Positions 49,747 to 57,831 of a DNA stretch of 64,000 nucleotides are shown piece by piece. Numbering within the stretch: position 1 is the stretch's first letter; the number at the start of each line of letters is the position of its first letter. The position numbers were made by a program, and so were the translations under genes. Below the pieces are notes generated by a model. That model made no database searches. It was not told the DNA's origin and saw nothing but the letters and a program-made list of their open reading frames with translations. The stretch comes from an uncultured Sphingomonas sp. (GTDB taxonomy: Bacteria; Pseudomonadota; Alphaproteobacteria; Sphingomonadales; Sphingomonadaceae): NCBI GenBank assembly GCA_913776045.1, contig CAJYOI010000020.1, forward strand, positions 1 through 64,000. The letters are read 5' to 3'.

Positions 49747-51147
49747 TCAGACGCCCAGCTTGACGTCTAGGAACGACGGGATCGGGCCGTTCCAGCCCAC
49801 ATCGGGGCCGTCATCGTGAGAGTCGCGACCGCGGCGACGGTCGTCGCGACGGGGTTCGCGGTCTTGGCGGGCGGGGCGATCGTCGCGGGCGGGGCGATCT
49901 TCCCGCGGGGCGCGATCTTCGCGTGCGGTACGCGGCGCCTCGGCGCTTTCTGCGCGATCCGCACCGCCACGGCGCACGCGGCGCGGGCGGTCTTCGCGCG
50001 GAGCCTCGTCGCGCGCCGGGCGGCTCGTCTCGACCGCGACCTCTTCGCGCTCAATCGACTGGCCCGTCAGCTTCTCAATATTCTCGATATTCTCGGCATC
50101 GTCGGCGGTGACGAAGGTGTAGGCCGTGCCCGTCGCGCCTGCGCGGCCGGTGCGGCCGATGCGGTGGACGTAATCGTCCGGGTGCCACGGCGCGTCGAAA
50201 TTATAGACGTGGCTGACGCCCTTGATGTCCAACCCGCGCGCGGCGACGTCGGACGCGACCAGGATGTTGATCTCGCCCGATTTGAACAGCGCCAGTTCGG
50301 CCAGACGCTGCGGCTGTTCCATGTCGCCATGGATTTCGCCCGACTTGAAGCCGTGCCGGCGCAGCGACTTGTTCAGTTCGCGCACCGTCGTCTTGCGGTT
50401 GCAGAAGATGATCGCGGTCTGGACGTTGTCACGCGTCAGCAGCGTGCGCAGCACGTCCCGCTTGCGATCGGCCTTCACCGGCACCAGCCGCTGGGTGATG
50501 TTGGTGTTGGTCGATGCCGGCCGCGCGACTTCGATCTGCTTGGGGTTCGACAGGAACCTGTCGGCCAGCTTCTTGATCGGCGGCGGCATGGTGGCCGAAA
50601 ACAGCAAGGTCTGCCGAGTCCTTGGCAGCTTCGTGCAGATTTCCTCTATGTCGGGGATGAACCCCATGTCGAGCATCCGGTCGGCCTCGTCGATGACCAG
50701 CAGTTCGCAGCCCGTCAGCAGGATCTTGCCGCGCTGGAACAGGTCCATCAACCGGCCCGGCGTCGCGATCAGCACGTCGACGCCCTTTTCCAGCGCCTTC
50801 ACCTGGTCGCCCATCTGCACGCCGCCGATCAGCAGCGCCATGCTGAGCTTGTGATTGACGCCGTACTTCTCGAAATTTTCGGCGACCTGCGCGGCCAGTT
50901 CGCGCGTCGGCTCCAGGATCAGCGAGCGCGGCATGCGAGCGCGGCTGCGCCCCTGCGCCAGAATGTCGATCATCGGCAGCACGAAGCTGGCCGTCTTGCC
51001 GGTGCCGGTCTGCGCGATGCCGATCATGTCGCGCATCATCAACACTGACGGAATCGCCGCTGCCTGAATGGCCGTGGGTTCGGAATAGCCCGAACTTTCG
51101 ACCGCCTTCAGCAATTCGTCGGATAGGCCGAGATCGGCAAAACTCAT
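49747..51147 (-). CDS. DEAD-box ATP-dependent RNA helicase, RhlE-like
   Basis: The 466-residue helicase shows, in order, the Q motif region (GYSEPTAIQAAAIP), motif I AQTGTGKTASF, Ia PTRELAAQV, II VIDEADRMLDMGF, III SATMPP, then VASDVAARGLDIKGV, and VI YVHRIGRTGRAG. A low-complexity tail rich in arginine, aspartate and glutamate (residues about 385-455) likely binds RNA or partners. RhlE-type helicases act in ribosome assembly and RNA decay, often in the cold. It starts at ATG 51147. Confidence 0.93.
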   Translation of the reverse strand: MSFADLGLSDELLKAVESSGYSEPTAIQAAAIPSVLMMRDMIGIAQTGTGKTASFVLPMIDILAQGRSRARMPRSLILEPTRELAAQVAENFEKYGVNHKLSMALLIGGVQMGDQVKALEKGVDVLIATPGRLMDLFQRGKILLTGCELLVIDEADRMLDMGFIPDIEEICTKLPRTRQTLLFSATMPPPIKKLADRFLSNPKQIEVARPASTNTNITQRLVPVKADRKRDVLRTLLTRDNVQTAIIFCNRKTTVRELNKSLRRHGFKSGEIHGDMEQPQRLAELALFKSGEINILVASDVAARGLDIKGVSHVYNFDAPWHPDDYVHRIGRTGRAGATGTAYTFVTADDAENIENIEKLTGQSIEREEVAVETSRPARDEAPREDRPRRVRRGGADRAESAEAPRTAREDRAPREDRPARDDRPARQDREPRRDDRRRGRDSHDDGPDVGWNGPIPSFLDVKLGV

Positions 51148-51231
51148 GCAATTGTCCGGATAATGGGGCAGCGAACGTCGCCCGCCCGATACAGCCGCCT
51201 GCGCTTGCGGATCACAGGAGAAAAGTCAAGG

Positions 51232-51723
51232 TTAGCGCTTGGCTACCAATGTCCTGAATGCCTTGATCCGACATTCCGCGCCGGAGCGTGACCGAAACGC
51301 ATCACGCGAAACGCACGCTTTTCCGTCCGGCGTCATCTTTACATAGAAGCCCGAATAGAAATCGAGTGCGCGGCATTCGCGACCCAACTTCGCGCGTAAC
51401 CGTTTGCCGCCGTTCAGGATCAGGTCGATGCTGTCTTCGCTGGGCAGCGCAGCCGCGGCGATATCGATCAGCGCGACGCATTTGTCCGCCTTCTTCTCCA
51501 CCCATCGCGTCTGCTGTGGCGTGCTGGTCAGCGCGGTCGCGGCGCCGGGGCGGGCGGACAGGCGGGGCACGCGGATGATCATCCGCTGCTGGATCGTCAC
51601 CGTCGTCATCGACACGCCGCCGGGCGCCGGCGGACGCGCGGGCCTCCGCTGCTGGGCCTGGGCAGTCAGCACGGGCAGCGCGAGAACGACGCTGAATAGG
51701 GGCAGGCGGGCGAGGGGAATCAC
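51232..51723 (-). CDS. Hypothetical exported protein, 163 residues
   Basis: The protein has a signal peptide (MIPLARLPLFSVVLALPVLTAQAQ) and a basic Pro-rich stretch (RRPARPPAPGG). The beta-rich body contains ADKCVALIDIAAAALPSEDS, RLRAKLGRECRALDFYSGFY and ECRIKAFRTLVAKR. Four conserved-looking cysteines suggest disulfides in the periplasm. I recognise it as a recurrent sphingomonad hypothetical without known function. Confidence 0.65.
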   Translation of the reverse strand: MIPLARLPLFSVVLALPVLTAQAQQRRPARPPAPGGVSMTTVTIQQRMIIRVPRLSARPGAATALTSTPQQTRWVEKKADKCVALIDIAAAALPSEDSIDLILNGGKRLRAKLGRECRALDFYSGFYVKMTPDGKACVSRDAFRSRSGAECRIKAFRTLVAKR

Positions 51724-51801
51724 GGCAGGCGGGGGATGGCCCTGAATGATTGAACCGCCGATGAATTGGCGGCGCGGAAGGGTGATGCTAGCGGGCTATC
51801 C

Positions 51802-53253
51802 ATGACGACGCCAGCATGTGATGCCTTTATCGATGACGTGCGGTCCCGGATCGGGCCGCGGGGGGTGACGACCGACGCGGCCGACCTGACGCCGTGGCTG
51901 ACCGACTGGCGCGGGCGCTATCACGGTGCTGCCTGCGCGCTGTTGTCCCCGGCATCGACCGCGGAGGTCGTCGCGATCGTCGAGGCATCGCGACGCCACC
52001 GCGTGCCGCTGGTGCCGCAGGGCGGCAACACCTCGATGGTCGGCGGCGCGACGCCGGGCGCGGACGGCGCGGCGGCGATCCTGTCGCTGCGCCGGATGAA
52101 CCGCATCCGCCATCTGTCGGCGGAGGACGGCTCGGCGGTGGCGGAAGCGGGCGTCATCCTGTTCGACCTGCACGACGCCGCCGCCGGGATCGGCTGCCGG
52201 TTCCCGCTGACGCTCGGCGCGCGCGGGTCGGCGACGATCGGCGGGCTGATCTCGACCAATGCCGGTGGCACGCAGGTGCTGCGCTGGGGGACGATGCGCA
52301 CGCTGGTGACAGGCGTCGAAGCGGTGCTGCCAGACGGCACGGTTCACACCGGCCTGACGCCGCTGAAGAAGGACAATCGCGGCTACAGCATCGACCAGTT
52401 GCTGATCGGCGCGGAGGGGACGCTCGGCATCGTCACCGCCGCTACGCTCAGGCTCGCCCCGGCGATCGTCGCGCGCGGTGTCGCCTGGGTCGGGCTCGAT
52501 TCGCCGCACACCGCGCTCGCGCTGCTCCGGCGCCTGGAGCGCGCGACGACTGCGATCGAGAGTTTTGAGATCATCCCCGGCGACAGCCTGGACGCCGTCT
52601 TCCGACACATCCCGAACACCCGCAGTCCGCTCGCCGGCCAGCATCCCTGGCATGTTTTGATCGAAGCGGTGGCGATGGACGCCGCCGACGAATCGCCGGC
52701 AGCGCTGCTCGAACGGCTGCTCGCCGGCGCACTAAGGGCGGGGCTAGGCGACGACGCCGTCATCGCCGCGAGCGAAGCGCAGGCCGAGGCGATGTGGCGC
52801 ATCCGCGATTCACTGTCGGAGGCCGAACGCGCGATGGGCCCGGCGGTCCAGCACGACATTTCCGTCCCGGTCGCCGGCATGCCCGAATTCATGATCGACG
52901 GCGCGGCGGCGATGGAGCGCGTCTGGCCGGGCACCCATGCCACCGCCTTCGGCCATCTGGGCGACGGCAACGTCCATTTTCACGTCCGCGCACCCCATGG
53001 CGTCGATCGTGACCGGTGGTACGCCACCGATGCGCCGGCGATCACCCGTATGGTCCACGACCTGGTCGTCGCGGCCGGCGGGTCGATCTCCGCGGAACAT
53101 GGCATCGGCCAGATGAAGCGCGACGAGTTGCAGCGGCTGAGCGACCCGGCGCGCATCGGCGCTCTGCGCGCGATCAAGGCTGCGTTCGATCCGCTCGACC
53201 TGTTCAATCCGGGCAAGCTGGTGCCGCTTGCGCCGGCGTCGGGCGGTTCATAA
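51802..53253 (+). CDS. FAD-binding oxidoreductase, D-lactate/glycolate dehydrogenase-like
   Basis: The 483-residue flavoprotein has an FAD_binding_4 domain (VPLVPQGGNTSMVGGATPG, TLGARGSATIGGLISTNAGG, IGAEGTLGIVTAATLRL) and an FAD-oxidase_C domain with GHLGDGNVHFHV and SAEHGIGQMKRDEL. This is the GlcD/D2HGDH/D-lactate dehydrogenase family, which oxidises D-2-hydroxyacids. The precise substrate is not determined by sequence. ATG 51802 (MTTPACDAFIDDVRSRIG) is preferred to an upstream in-frame ATG. Cytochrome b561 follows 33 bases later and could accept electrons. Confidence 0.88.
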   Translation: MTTPACDAFIDDVRSRIGPRGVTTDAADLTPWLTDWRGRYHGAACALLSPASTAEVVAIVEASRRHRVPLVPQGGNTSMVGGATPGADGAAAILSLRRMNRIRHLSAEDGSAVAEAGVILFDLHDAAAGIGCRFPLTLGARGSATIGGLISTNAGGTQVLRWGTMRTLVTGVEAVLPDGTVHTGLTPLKKDNRGYSIDQLLIGAEGTLGIVTAATLRLAPAIVARGVAWVGLDSPHTALALLRRLERATTAIESFEIIPGDSLDAVFRHIPNTRSPLAGQHPWHVLIEAVAMDAADESPAALLERLLAGALRAGLGDDAVIAASEAQAEAMWRIRDSLSEAERAMGPAVQHDISVPVAGMPEFMIDGAAAMERVWPGTHATAFGHLGDGNVHFHVRAPHGVDRDRWYATDAPAITRMVHDLVVAAGGSISAEHGIGQMKRDELQRLSDPARIGALRAIKAAFDPLDLFNPGKLVPLAPASGGS

Positions 53254-53286
53254 GCTCACGGTCTATATCCGGGGTCAAGGGAAGCC

Positions 53287-53841
53287 ATGCGCAGCGCCAT
53301 CATTCGCACCGATCGTTATGCAAGGGGCTCGATCGTCTTTCACTGGCTGATCGCGGTGGCGATCCTGCTCAACCTGGCGATCGGAATCGGCCATGACGCG
53401 ATGCCGCGCGGGGCGATGCCGGTGCACAAGGCGCTGGGCATCACCGTATTGATATTGTCGCTCGCCCGGTTGGCCTGGCGGATGACGCATCGCCCGCCGC
53501 CGCTCGCGCCCGATATGCCGATGTGGGAGCGAACGGCCGCCGCGACGTCGCACTGGCTGCTCTACGCCTTCACCATCCTGGTTCCGCTGACCGGATGGGC
53601 GATGGTCTCGGGTGGTCCGGTGCGCCGCCCGCTGGAATGGTTCGGCCTCTTCCCGATCCCCTATCTGCCGGTGTCGGAAGCAGCGGCCGGCGCGGCGCAT
53701 GAGGGGCATGAAATCCTCGGCTATGCGCTCCTCGCCCTCGTCGTCGTCCATACGCTGGCGGCGCTGCGCCACCACCTGATCCTGCGCGATTCGACGCTGG
53801 TGCGAATACTGCCGATCCTGCGCGCGCCGACGCCGCGCTGA
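53287..53841 (+). CDS. Cytochrome b561 family protein
   Basis: This 184-residue four-helix membrane cytochrome has histidine ligands visible in IVFHWLIAVAILLNLAIG (helix 1), MPVHKALGITVLILSLARL (helix 2), TSHWLLYAFTILVPLTGWAM (helix 3) and ALLALVVVHTLAALRHHLIL (helix 4). YodB/CybB-like cytochromes b561 pass electrons between quinols and other carriers. The gene starts 33 bases after the D-hydroxyacid dehydrogenase gene, and a shared redox function is plausible. Confidence 0.9.
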   Translation: MRSAIIRTDRYARGSIVFHWLIAVAILLNLAIGIGHDAMPRGAMPVHKALGITVLILSLARLAWRMTHRPPPLAPDMPMWERTAAATSHWLLYAFTILVPLTGWAMVSGGPVRRPLEWFGLFPIPYLPVSEAAAGAAHEGHEILGYALLALVVVHTLAALRHHLILRDSTLVRILPILRAPTPR

Positions 53842-53886
53842 GGTGGGAAAATTTCAAACGCCTTTAAAACAATCAGAATTCGTCCC

Positions 53887-53915
53887 TTGAAAGCCAAATG
53901 CACTCGACATACATT
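53887..53915 (+). promoter_or_regulatory. Predicted promoter of the small RNA
   Basis: TTGAAA (53887-53892) and TACATT (53910-53915) are separated by exactly 17 bases. The expected start is near 53923. It lies 45 bases after the cytochrome b561 stop codon. Confidence 0.5.
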
Positions 53916-53922
53916 TCGTCTG

Positions 53923-54028
53923 CAAGGTTTCGTGTCCCCCCTTTCGCGAAGCTTTGCGGCACTCCTTCGGGTGTGTCTCCTCCCTGAACCTTGGCCACTC
54001 CGGAGCTTGTCTCCGGGGTGGTTTTTTT
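53923..54028 (+). ncRNA. Predicted small RNA with anti-Shine-Dalgarno motif and strong terminator
   Basis: A transcript of about 106 bases is predicted from a sigma70-like promoter to a clear rho-independent terminator. The terminator is CCACTCCGGAG-CTTGT-CTCCGGGGTGG (53995-54021) followed by seven Ts (54022-54028). The transcript contains a hairpin around GCGAAGCTTTGC (about 53945-53959) and an unpaired-looking CTCCTCCC (53977-53984), complementary to ribosome binding sites. This architecture matches Hfq-dependent regulatory RNAs of alphaproteobacteria. It is also possible that this is only the 3' UTR of the cytochrome gene. Confidence 0.45.
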
Positions 54029-54042
54029 AGTTTGTGGCTGGA

Positions 54043-54882
54043 TTACTCGGCAGCAAGCCCCGCCGGCTGCGCTTCGTCGGCCAGCGCATCGATGACGTCG
54101 CGCACGAACCGTGCCACCGCGTCGAACTGCCCGCCCGGCGCGTCCAGCGCATCGTCCAGATAGAGGGTTCGGTCGATCTCCAGCTGCACCGCGTGGATGT
54201 CGCGTCCCGGTTCGGCATGGCGCTCCAGAATGTGGCCGCCCGCATAGGGGGTGTTGAGCGCCACCACCAAACCGGCGCGGCGCGCGCAGCCCTCGATCCG
54301 ACCGACGAATCGCGCCGCCGCCGTCCGCCCGAACCGGTCGCCGATGACGATCCGCGCCGGCGCGGCCCCGGTGAGCGGCGGCATCGAATGGACGTCGAGC
54401 AGTATCGCGACTCCGAACCGTGCCCGCGCCGCGGCCAGCGCGTCGGCGACGGCGGCATGATAGGGGCGGTGATCGCCGTGGATGCGCGCGGCGACATCGT
54501 CGGCGCTCCATGGCCGTGCCCAGATTTCGGTCCCCGCCGCCGCGCGCCGCGGGATCAGCCCTAGTCCGCCGCGCACGCGGGTCGACAGCTGCGGCGTCCC
54601 GAACCGCGCCGCACCCAGGTCGACGCGGGGGTCGCGGTCGCGCTCGCTGCGGTTGAGGTCGATCCACGCGCGCGGCCGGCGCGCGACGATCGCGACCTCA
54701 TCGGCGCGGGCCGCCAGCGCAAGCGTATCGACATGCCGGTCCTCCAGCGGGAGCAGCTGCACCAGCGGCACCCGCAGGCGATCGGCTAGCGCCTGCGGAT
54801 AGTCGCGCCCGGCATGGGGCACCGACAGCACCACAGGACTGGTGGGCAGGGCAGGGCCGATGCGGTCGAAACTGGGCGTCAC
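54043..54882 (-). CDS. N-formylglutamate amidohydrolase family protein
   Basis: The 279-residue protein has the FGase layout: VVLSVPHAGRDYPQ near residue 20, HVDTLALAARAD, PRAWIDLNRSERDRDPRVD, ILLDVHSMPPL, and HAVQLEIDRTLYLD. The family hydrolyses N-formylglutamate in histidine breakdown, but many members act on other N-acyl amino acids, and no hut genes are near. GTG 54882 (VTPSFDRIGPALP) is preferred as start; the longer frame to 55002 approaches the cpdR promoter. The 5' site is weak, so the start is uncertain. Confidence 0.82.
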   Translation of the reverse strand: MTPSFDRIGPALPTSPVVLSVPHAGRDYPQALADRLRVPLVQLLPLEDRHVDTLALAARADEVAIVARRPRAWIDLNRSERDRDPRVDLGAARFGTPQLSTRVRGGLGLIPRRAAAGTEIWARPWSADDVAARIHGDHRPYHAAVADALAAARARFGVAILLDVHSMPPLTGAAPARIVIGDRFGRTAAARFVGRIEGCARRAGLVVALNTPYAGGHILERHAEPGRDIHAVQLEIDRTLYLDDALDAPGGQFDAVARFVRDVIDALADEAQPAGLAAE

Positions 54883-55031
54883 GTGGCTGACGCTAGGTGG
54901 TGATGGGCCCCGAGACAATCGCTCGCGACGAGCGGGAGCGGAACCCGCCCGCACCGTCTGGAATTTCTTAAAGGCTTGGCGGATACAAGACGCGCGGTTC
55001 ACTGCTGTTCGCAGATCTTGGGGATGTTTCG

Positions 55032-55409
55032 ATGATACGGATTCTGCTGGCCGAAGACGATGACGTGATGCGCCAGTATCTCGCCCGCGCGCTCGAACGC
55101 TCAGGGTATGCGGTGACGTCGGTCGACCGCGGCACGGCGGCGCTGATGCTGCTGGAGGCGGAGGCGTTCGATCTGCTGCTGACCGACATCGTCATGCCCG
55201 AAATGGACGGTATCGAACTGGCGCAACGCTGCGCCGAAATCGCCCCCGACACCCGCGTGATGTTCATCACCGGCTTCGCCGCGGTGACGCTGAAGGCCGG
55301 CAAGGCGATGCCCCAGGCGCGCGTCCTGTCGAAGCCGTTCCACCTGCGCGACCTGGTACTTGAAGTCGACCGCATGTTCCAGGTCGGCAGCGCCAGCGGA
55401 CATATCTGA
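55032..55409 (+). CDS. cpdR: Response regulator CpdR
   Basis: This stand-alone 125-residue receiver domain has acidic residues LAEDDDV, the phosphoacceptor Asp52 in LLLTDIVMPEMDG, and the lysine in VLSKPFHLRDLV. The sequence MIRILLAEDDDVMRQYLARA and FITGFAAVTLKAG are essentially those of alphaproteobacterial CpdR. Unphosphorylated CpdR primes ClpXP to degrade cell-cycle proteins. It is phosphorylated through the CckA-ChpT relay. No output domain is present. It is upstream of tRNA-Val. Confidence 0.95.
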   Translation: MIRILLAEDDDVMRQYLARALERSGYAVTSVDRGTAALMLLEAEAFDLLLTDIVMPEMDGIELAQRCAEIAPDTRVMFITGFAAVTLKAGKAMPQARVLSKPFHLRDLVLEVDRMFQVGSASGHI

Positions 55410-55480
55410 TCTTTTTTCCGGGAAAGCCGCTTGCGTCGATCCGATTCGACCGCTAGAGGCGCGCTTCCCGCAAGGGGAGT

Positions 55481-55555
55481 GGGCGTGTAGCTCAGTGGTA
55501 GAGCACTGTGTTGACATCGCAGGGGTCGCAAGTTCAATCCTTGCCACGCCCACCA
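55481..55555 (+). tRNA. tRNA-Val (GAC)
   Basis: The cloverleaf comprises acceptor GGGCGTG/CACGCCC, D stem GCTC/GAGC, anticodon stem CTGTG/CGCAG (one G-T pair), loop TTGACAT with anticodon GAC (valine), T arm GCAAG-TTCAATC-CTTGC and encoded CCA. A terminator follows directly. Confidence 0.95.
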
Positions 55556-55560
55556 TTTTC

Positions 55561-55595
55561 AAAACCCCGCCTGGCCAGTGGCCCGGCGGGGTTTT
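55561..55595 (+). terminator. Rho-independent terminator after tRNA-Val
   Basis: AACCCCGCC (55562-55570) and GGCGGGGTT (55584-55592) form a 9-bp stem followed by a T-run. It ends the tRNA transcript and also lies 11 bases downstream of the stop of the convergent peptidase gene. Confidence 0.88.
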
Positions 55596-55606
55596 TGCTT
55601 TTTGGC

Positions 55607-56809
55607 TCAGGCAAACGGTCGATCGATCGCCACCGACGGCTGGGTGAACCACGCTGCGCCGTTGTCCGTCACGTAGAAATGGTCTTCCAGCCGGATGCCG
55701 AACCGGTCGGGGACGACGATCATCGGTTCGTTCGAAAAGCACATGCCCGGCGTCAGCGGCGTCGTGTCGCCGCGGACCAGATACGCGGGCTCGTGGATCG
55801 ACAGGCCGATGCCGTGCCCGGTGCGGTGGGGAAGGCCGGGCAGGCGATAGTCGGGGCCGAGACCGGCGCGTTCCAGCACGGCGCGTGCCGCAGCGTCGAT
55901 CGATTCGCAGGGGCGACCGGGTGCGACCGCGGCGAAGGCGGCGGCTTGGGCTTCCTGCTCCAGTTCCCAGATCGCGCGCTGTTCGGCGTCGACCCGGCCG
56001 AACGCGTAGGTCCGGGTGATGTCGGAGTGATAGCCCTCGACCCGGCAGCCGGTGTCGATCAGCACGAGGTCGTCTTCGGCCAGCACGTCGTCGACCGGCA
56101 AGCCGTGGGGAAAGGCGGTCGAGCGGCCGAACTGGACTGCGCAGAAGTAGGATCCCTCGGTCGCACCGATCGCGCGGTGCGCGGAATCGATGAAGCGGCG
56201 GACCTCCGAAGCGCGGATGCCCGGTGCCAGCACGCGCGCGGCGCGGCGTTGCACCTCCAGTGTCATCGCCTTGGCCTGCGCGAGCAGCGCGATTTCCGCG
56301 GGTGACTTGACCGACCGGCAGCCATCGACGACCGGCGCGGCATCGCGCAGCGTCAGCGATGGCGCGACCGCACGAATGCGCTCGGCCGCCTGAAAGGGCA
56401 GGGCGGGGTCGATCGCCAGCGTGCCGGCGTCGGCCGAACCCAGCGCACCGACGACCAACCGGGCCGGGCTCTCATGCTCCTCCCACAAGTGGATATCGGC
56501 GTCGATCTTCAGGTCCGCCTCGAGCGAACCCAGTTCGAACGCCGGCGCGATCATCACCGGGCGGCCGGTGACCGGCAGCAGCAGCGCGACCAGCCGCTCG
56601 GTCTGACCCCACGGCATGCCCGCAAAGTAGCGCAGGCTGTCGCCCGCACCGATCAGCAGCGCGTCGGCCCCCATGTCACGGGTCAGGCGGCGGGCCTTTT
56701 CCAGGCGGCCGTTGCGTTCGTCGCGGCCGATCGAGGCGGCGCGATCCGCCCAGGGCGATAGCGTGGCGAGTTCGCGGTCGATCGTCGATCCGCCGATCTG
56801 CGAGGTCAT
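55607..56809 (-). CDS. M24 family peptidase, prolidase-like
   Basis: This 400-residue enzyme has a creatinase N-terminal domain and an M24 catalytic domain. All five metal ligands are visible: DTG and SDIT aspartates in VLIDTGCRVEGYHSDITRTY, the histidine in RTGHGIGLSIHEP, and glutamates in FSNEPMIVV and RLEDHFYV. These metal enzymes cleave X-Pro or X-Hyp bonds. It is divergent from a hydroxyproline pathway operon and shares its palindrome-containing promoter region, so a role in freeing hydroxyproline from dipeptides is a reasonable inference. The start at 56809 (MTSQIGG) is one of two close ATGs. Confidence 0.88.
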   Translation of the reverse strand: MTSQIGGSTIDRELATLSPWADRAASIGRDERNGRLEKARRLTRDMGADALLIGAGDSLRYFAGMPWGQTERLVALLLPVTGRPVMIAPAFELGSLEADLKIDADIHLWEEHESPARLVVGALGSADAGTLAIDPALPFQAAERIRAVAPSLTLRDAAPVVDGCRSVKSPAEIALLAQAKAMTLEVQRRAARVLAPGIRASEVRRFIDSAHRAIGATEGSYFCAVQFGRSTAFPHGLPVDDVLAEDDLVLIDTGCRVEGYHSDITRTYAFGRVDAEQRAIWELEQEAQAAAFAAVAPGRPCESIDAAARAVLERAGLGPDYRLPGLPHRTGHGIGLSIHEPAYLVRGDTTPLTPGMCFSNEPMIVVPDRFGIRLEDHFYVTDNGAAWFTQPSVAIDRPFA

Positions 56810-56867
56810 GGGCAACTCCGTGTCGATATCGCTGGCGATCTAAACAATTTGCCAGCCGCCGCCAAGG

Positions 56868-56879
56868 ATCGTATACGAT
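56868..56879. promoter_or_regulatory. Perfect 12-bp palindrome, likely GntR/FCD operator
   Basis: ATCGTATACGAT lies between the divergent peptidase and DHDPS-family genes, 22 bases ahead of the GTG start. GntR/FCD regulators bind short palindromes with a GTATAC-like core, and such a regulator closes the operon at 60152-60814. Confidence 0.6.
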
Positions 56880-56901
56880 TGATACTCTTGGGAGACATGA
56901 T

Positions 56902-57831
56902 GTGACTTCGACCGCCGCACTCTGGACGGGCGTGTATCCGGCCGCCACCACGCAATTTGCCGCCGACGGTTCGGTCGACATCGAGGCTACGCAGCGCGGG
57001 TATGCGGCGCTGGTCGATGACGGCGTCGATGGCCTCATCCTGCTGGGCACCTGCGGCGAGAACAACTCGCTCGACGCCGACGAAAAGCGGGCGGTTCTGA
57101 AAACGGGCGTCGAGGCGGTCGGCGGGCGCGTGCCGCTGGTCGCCGGTGTCTCCGAAATGACCACCCGCCGCGCCGCCGACTATGCGCGTGAGGCGGAAGC
57201 GATCGGCGTCGACGCGCTGATGCTGTTGCCGGCGATGGTCTATGTGCCGACGTCGAACGAACTGGCGACGCATTTCCGCATGGTGGCCGAAAACACCGGC
57301 CTGCCGATCATGCTCTACAACAATCCGCCCGCGTACCGCGTATCGGTCGACTTCGCGACGCTGGAGCAACTGGCGCCGGTCAGCAACATCGTCGCGATCA
57401 AGGAAAGCGCACCCGATCCGCGCCGCTTCACCGACGTCATCAACCGGTTCGGCGACCGCTACACGGTGATGGCGGGCCTCGACGATATCGCGCTCGAGGG
57501 GCTGATGCTCGGTGCGTCGGGCTGGGTGTCGGGCCTGACCAGCGCCTTCCCGCAGGAATCGGTCGCGCTGGTCGCGGCGGCCGATCGCGGCGACTGGGAA
57601 GAGGCACGCCGCATCTACCGCTGGTTCATGCCGCTGCTTCACCTCGACGCCGAACACGACCTAGTGCAATCGATCAAGTTGGCCGAAGAGATCATGGGCC
57701 GCGGCTCCGAACGCGTCCGCCTGCCACGTCTGCCGCTGGAAGGCGCAAGGCGTGCCGACGTGATCGCGATGGTCGAAAAATGCGCGGCGACGCGGCCGCT
57801 CGCGACCACGCCGACCGCCGTCGCGGCCTGA
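56902..57831 (+). CDS. DHDPS family protein, probable pyrroline-4-hydroxy-2-carboxylate deaminase
   Basis: The 309-residue (beta/alpha)8 barrel has the class I aldolase lysine at K167 (IVAIKESAPDP), the partner tyrosine in IMLYNNPPAYRVS near 139, and the GTCGENNSLDADEKRAVL loop. The usual DapA signature GTTGE is GTCGE here. Between an epimerase and a D-amino-acid dehydrogenase it is best read as the hydroxyproline pathway deaminase that yields alpha-ketoglutarate semialdehyde. The start is GTG 56902 after GGGAGA, since the adjacent ATG runs into a stop. Confidence 0.82.
   Translation: MTSTAALWTGVYPAATTQFAADGSVDIEATQRGYAALVDDGVDGLILLGTCGENNSLDADEKRAVLKTGVEAVGGRVPLVAGVSEMTTRRAADYAREAEAIGVDALMLLPAMVYVPTSNELATHFRMVAENTGLPIMLYNNPPAYRVSVDFATLEQLAPVSNIVAIKESAPDPRRFTDVINRFGDRYTVMAGLDDIALEGLMLGASGWVSGLTSAFPQESVALVAAADRGDWEEARRIYRWFMPLLHLDAEHDLVQSIKLAEEIMGRGSERVRLPRLPLEGARRADVIAMVEKCAATRPLATTPTAVAA

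Noticed and set aside
53842-54042. Possible tmRNA or 4.5S RNA in the gap before the N-formylglutamate amidohydrolase
   Set aside because: There is no tRNA-like acceptor domain with CCA and no SRP Alu or tetraloop signature. A short regulatory RNA with terminator fits better.
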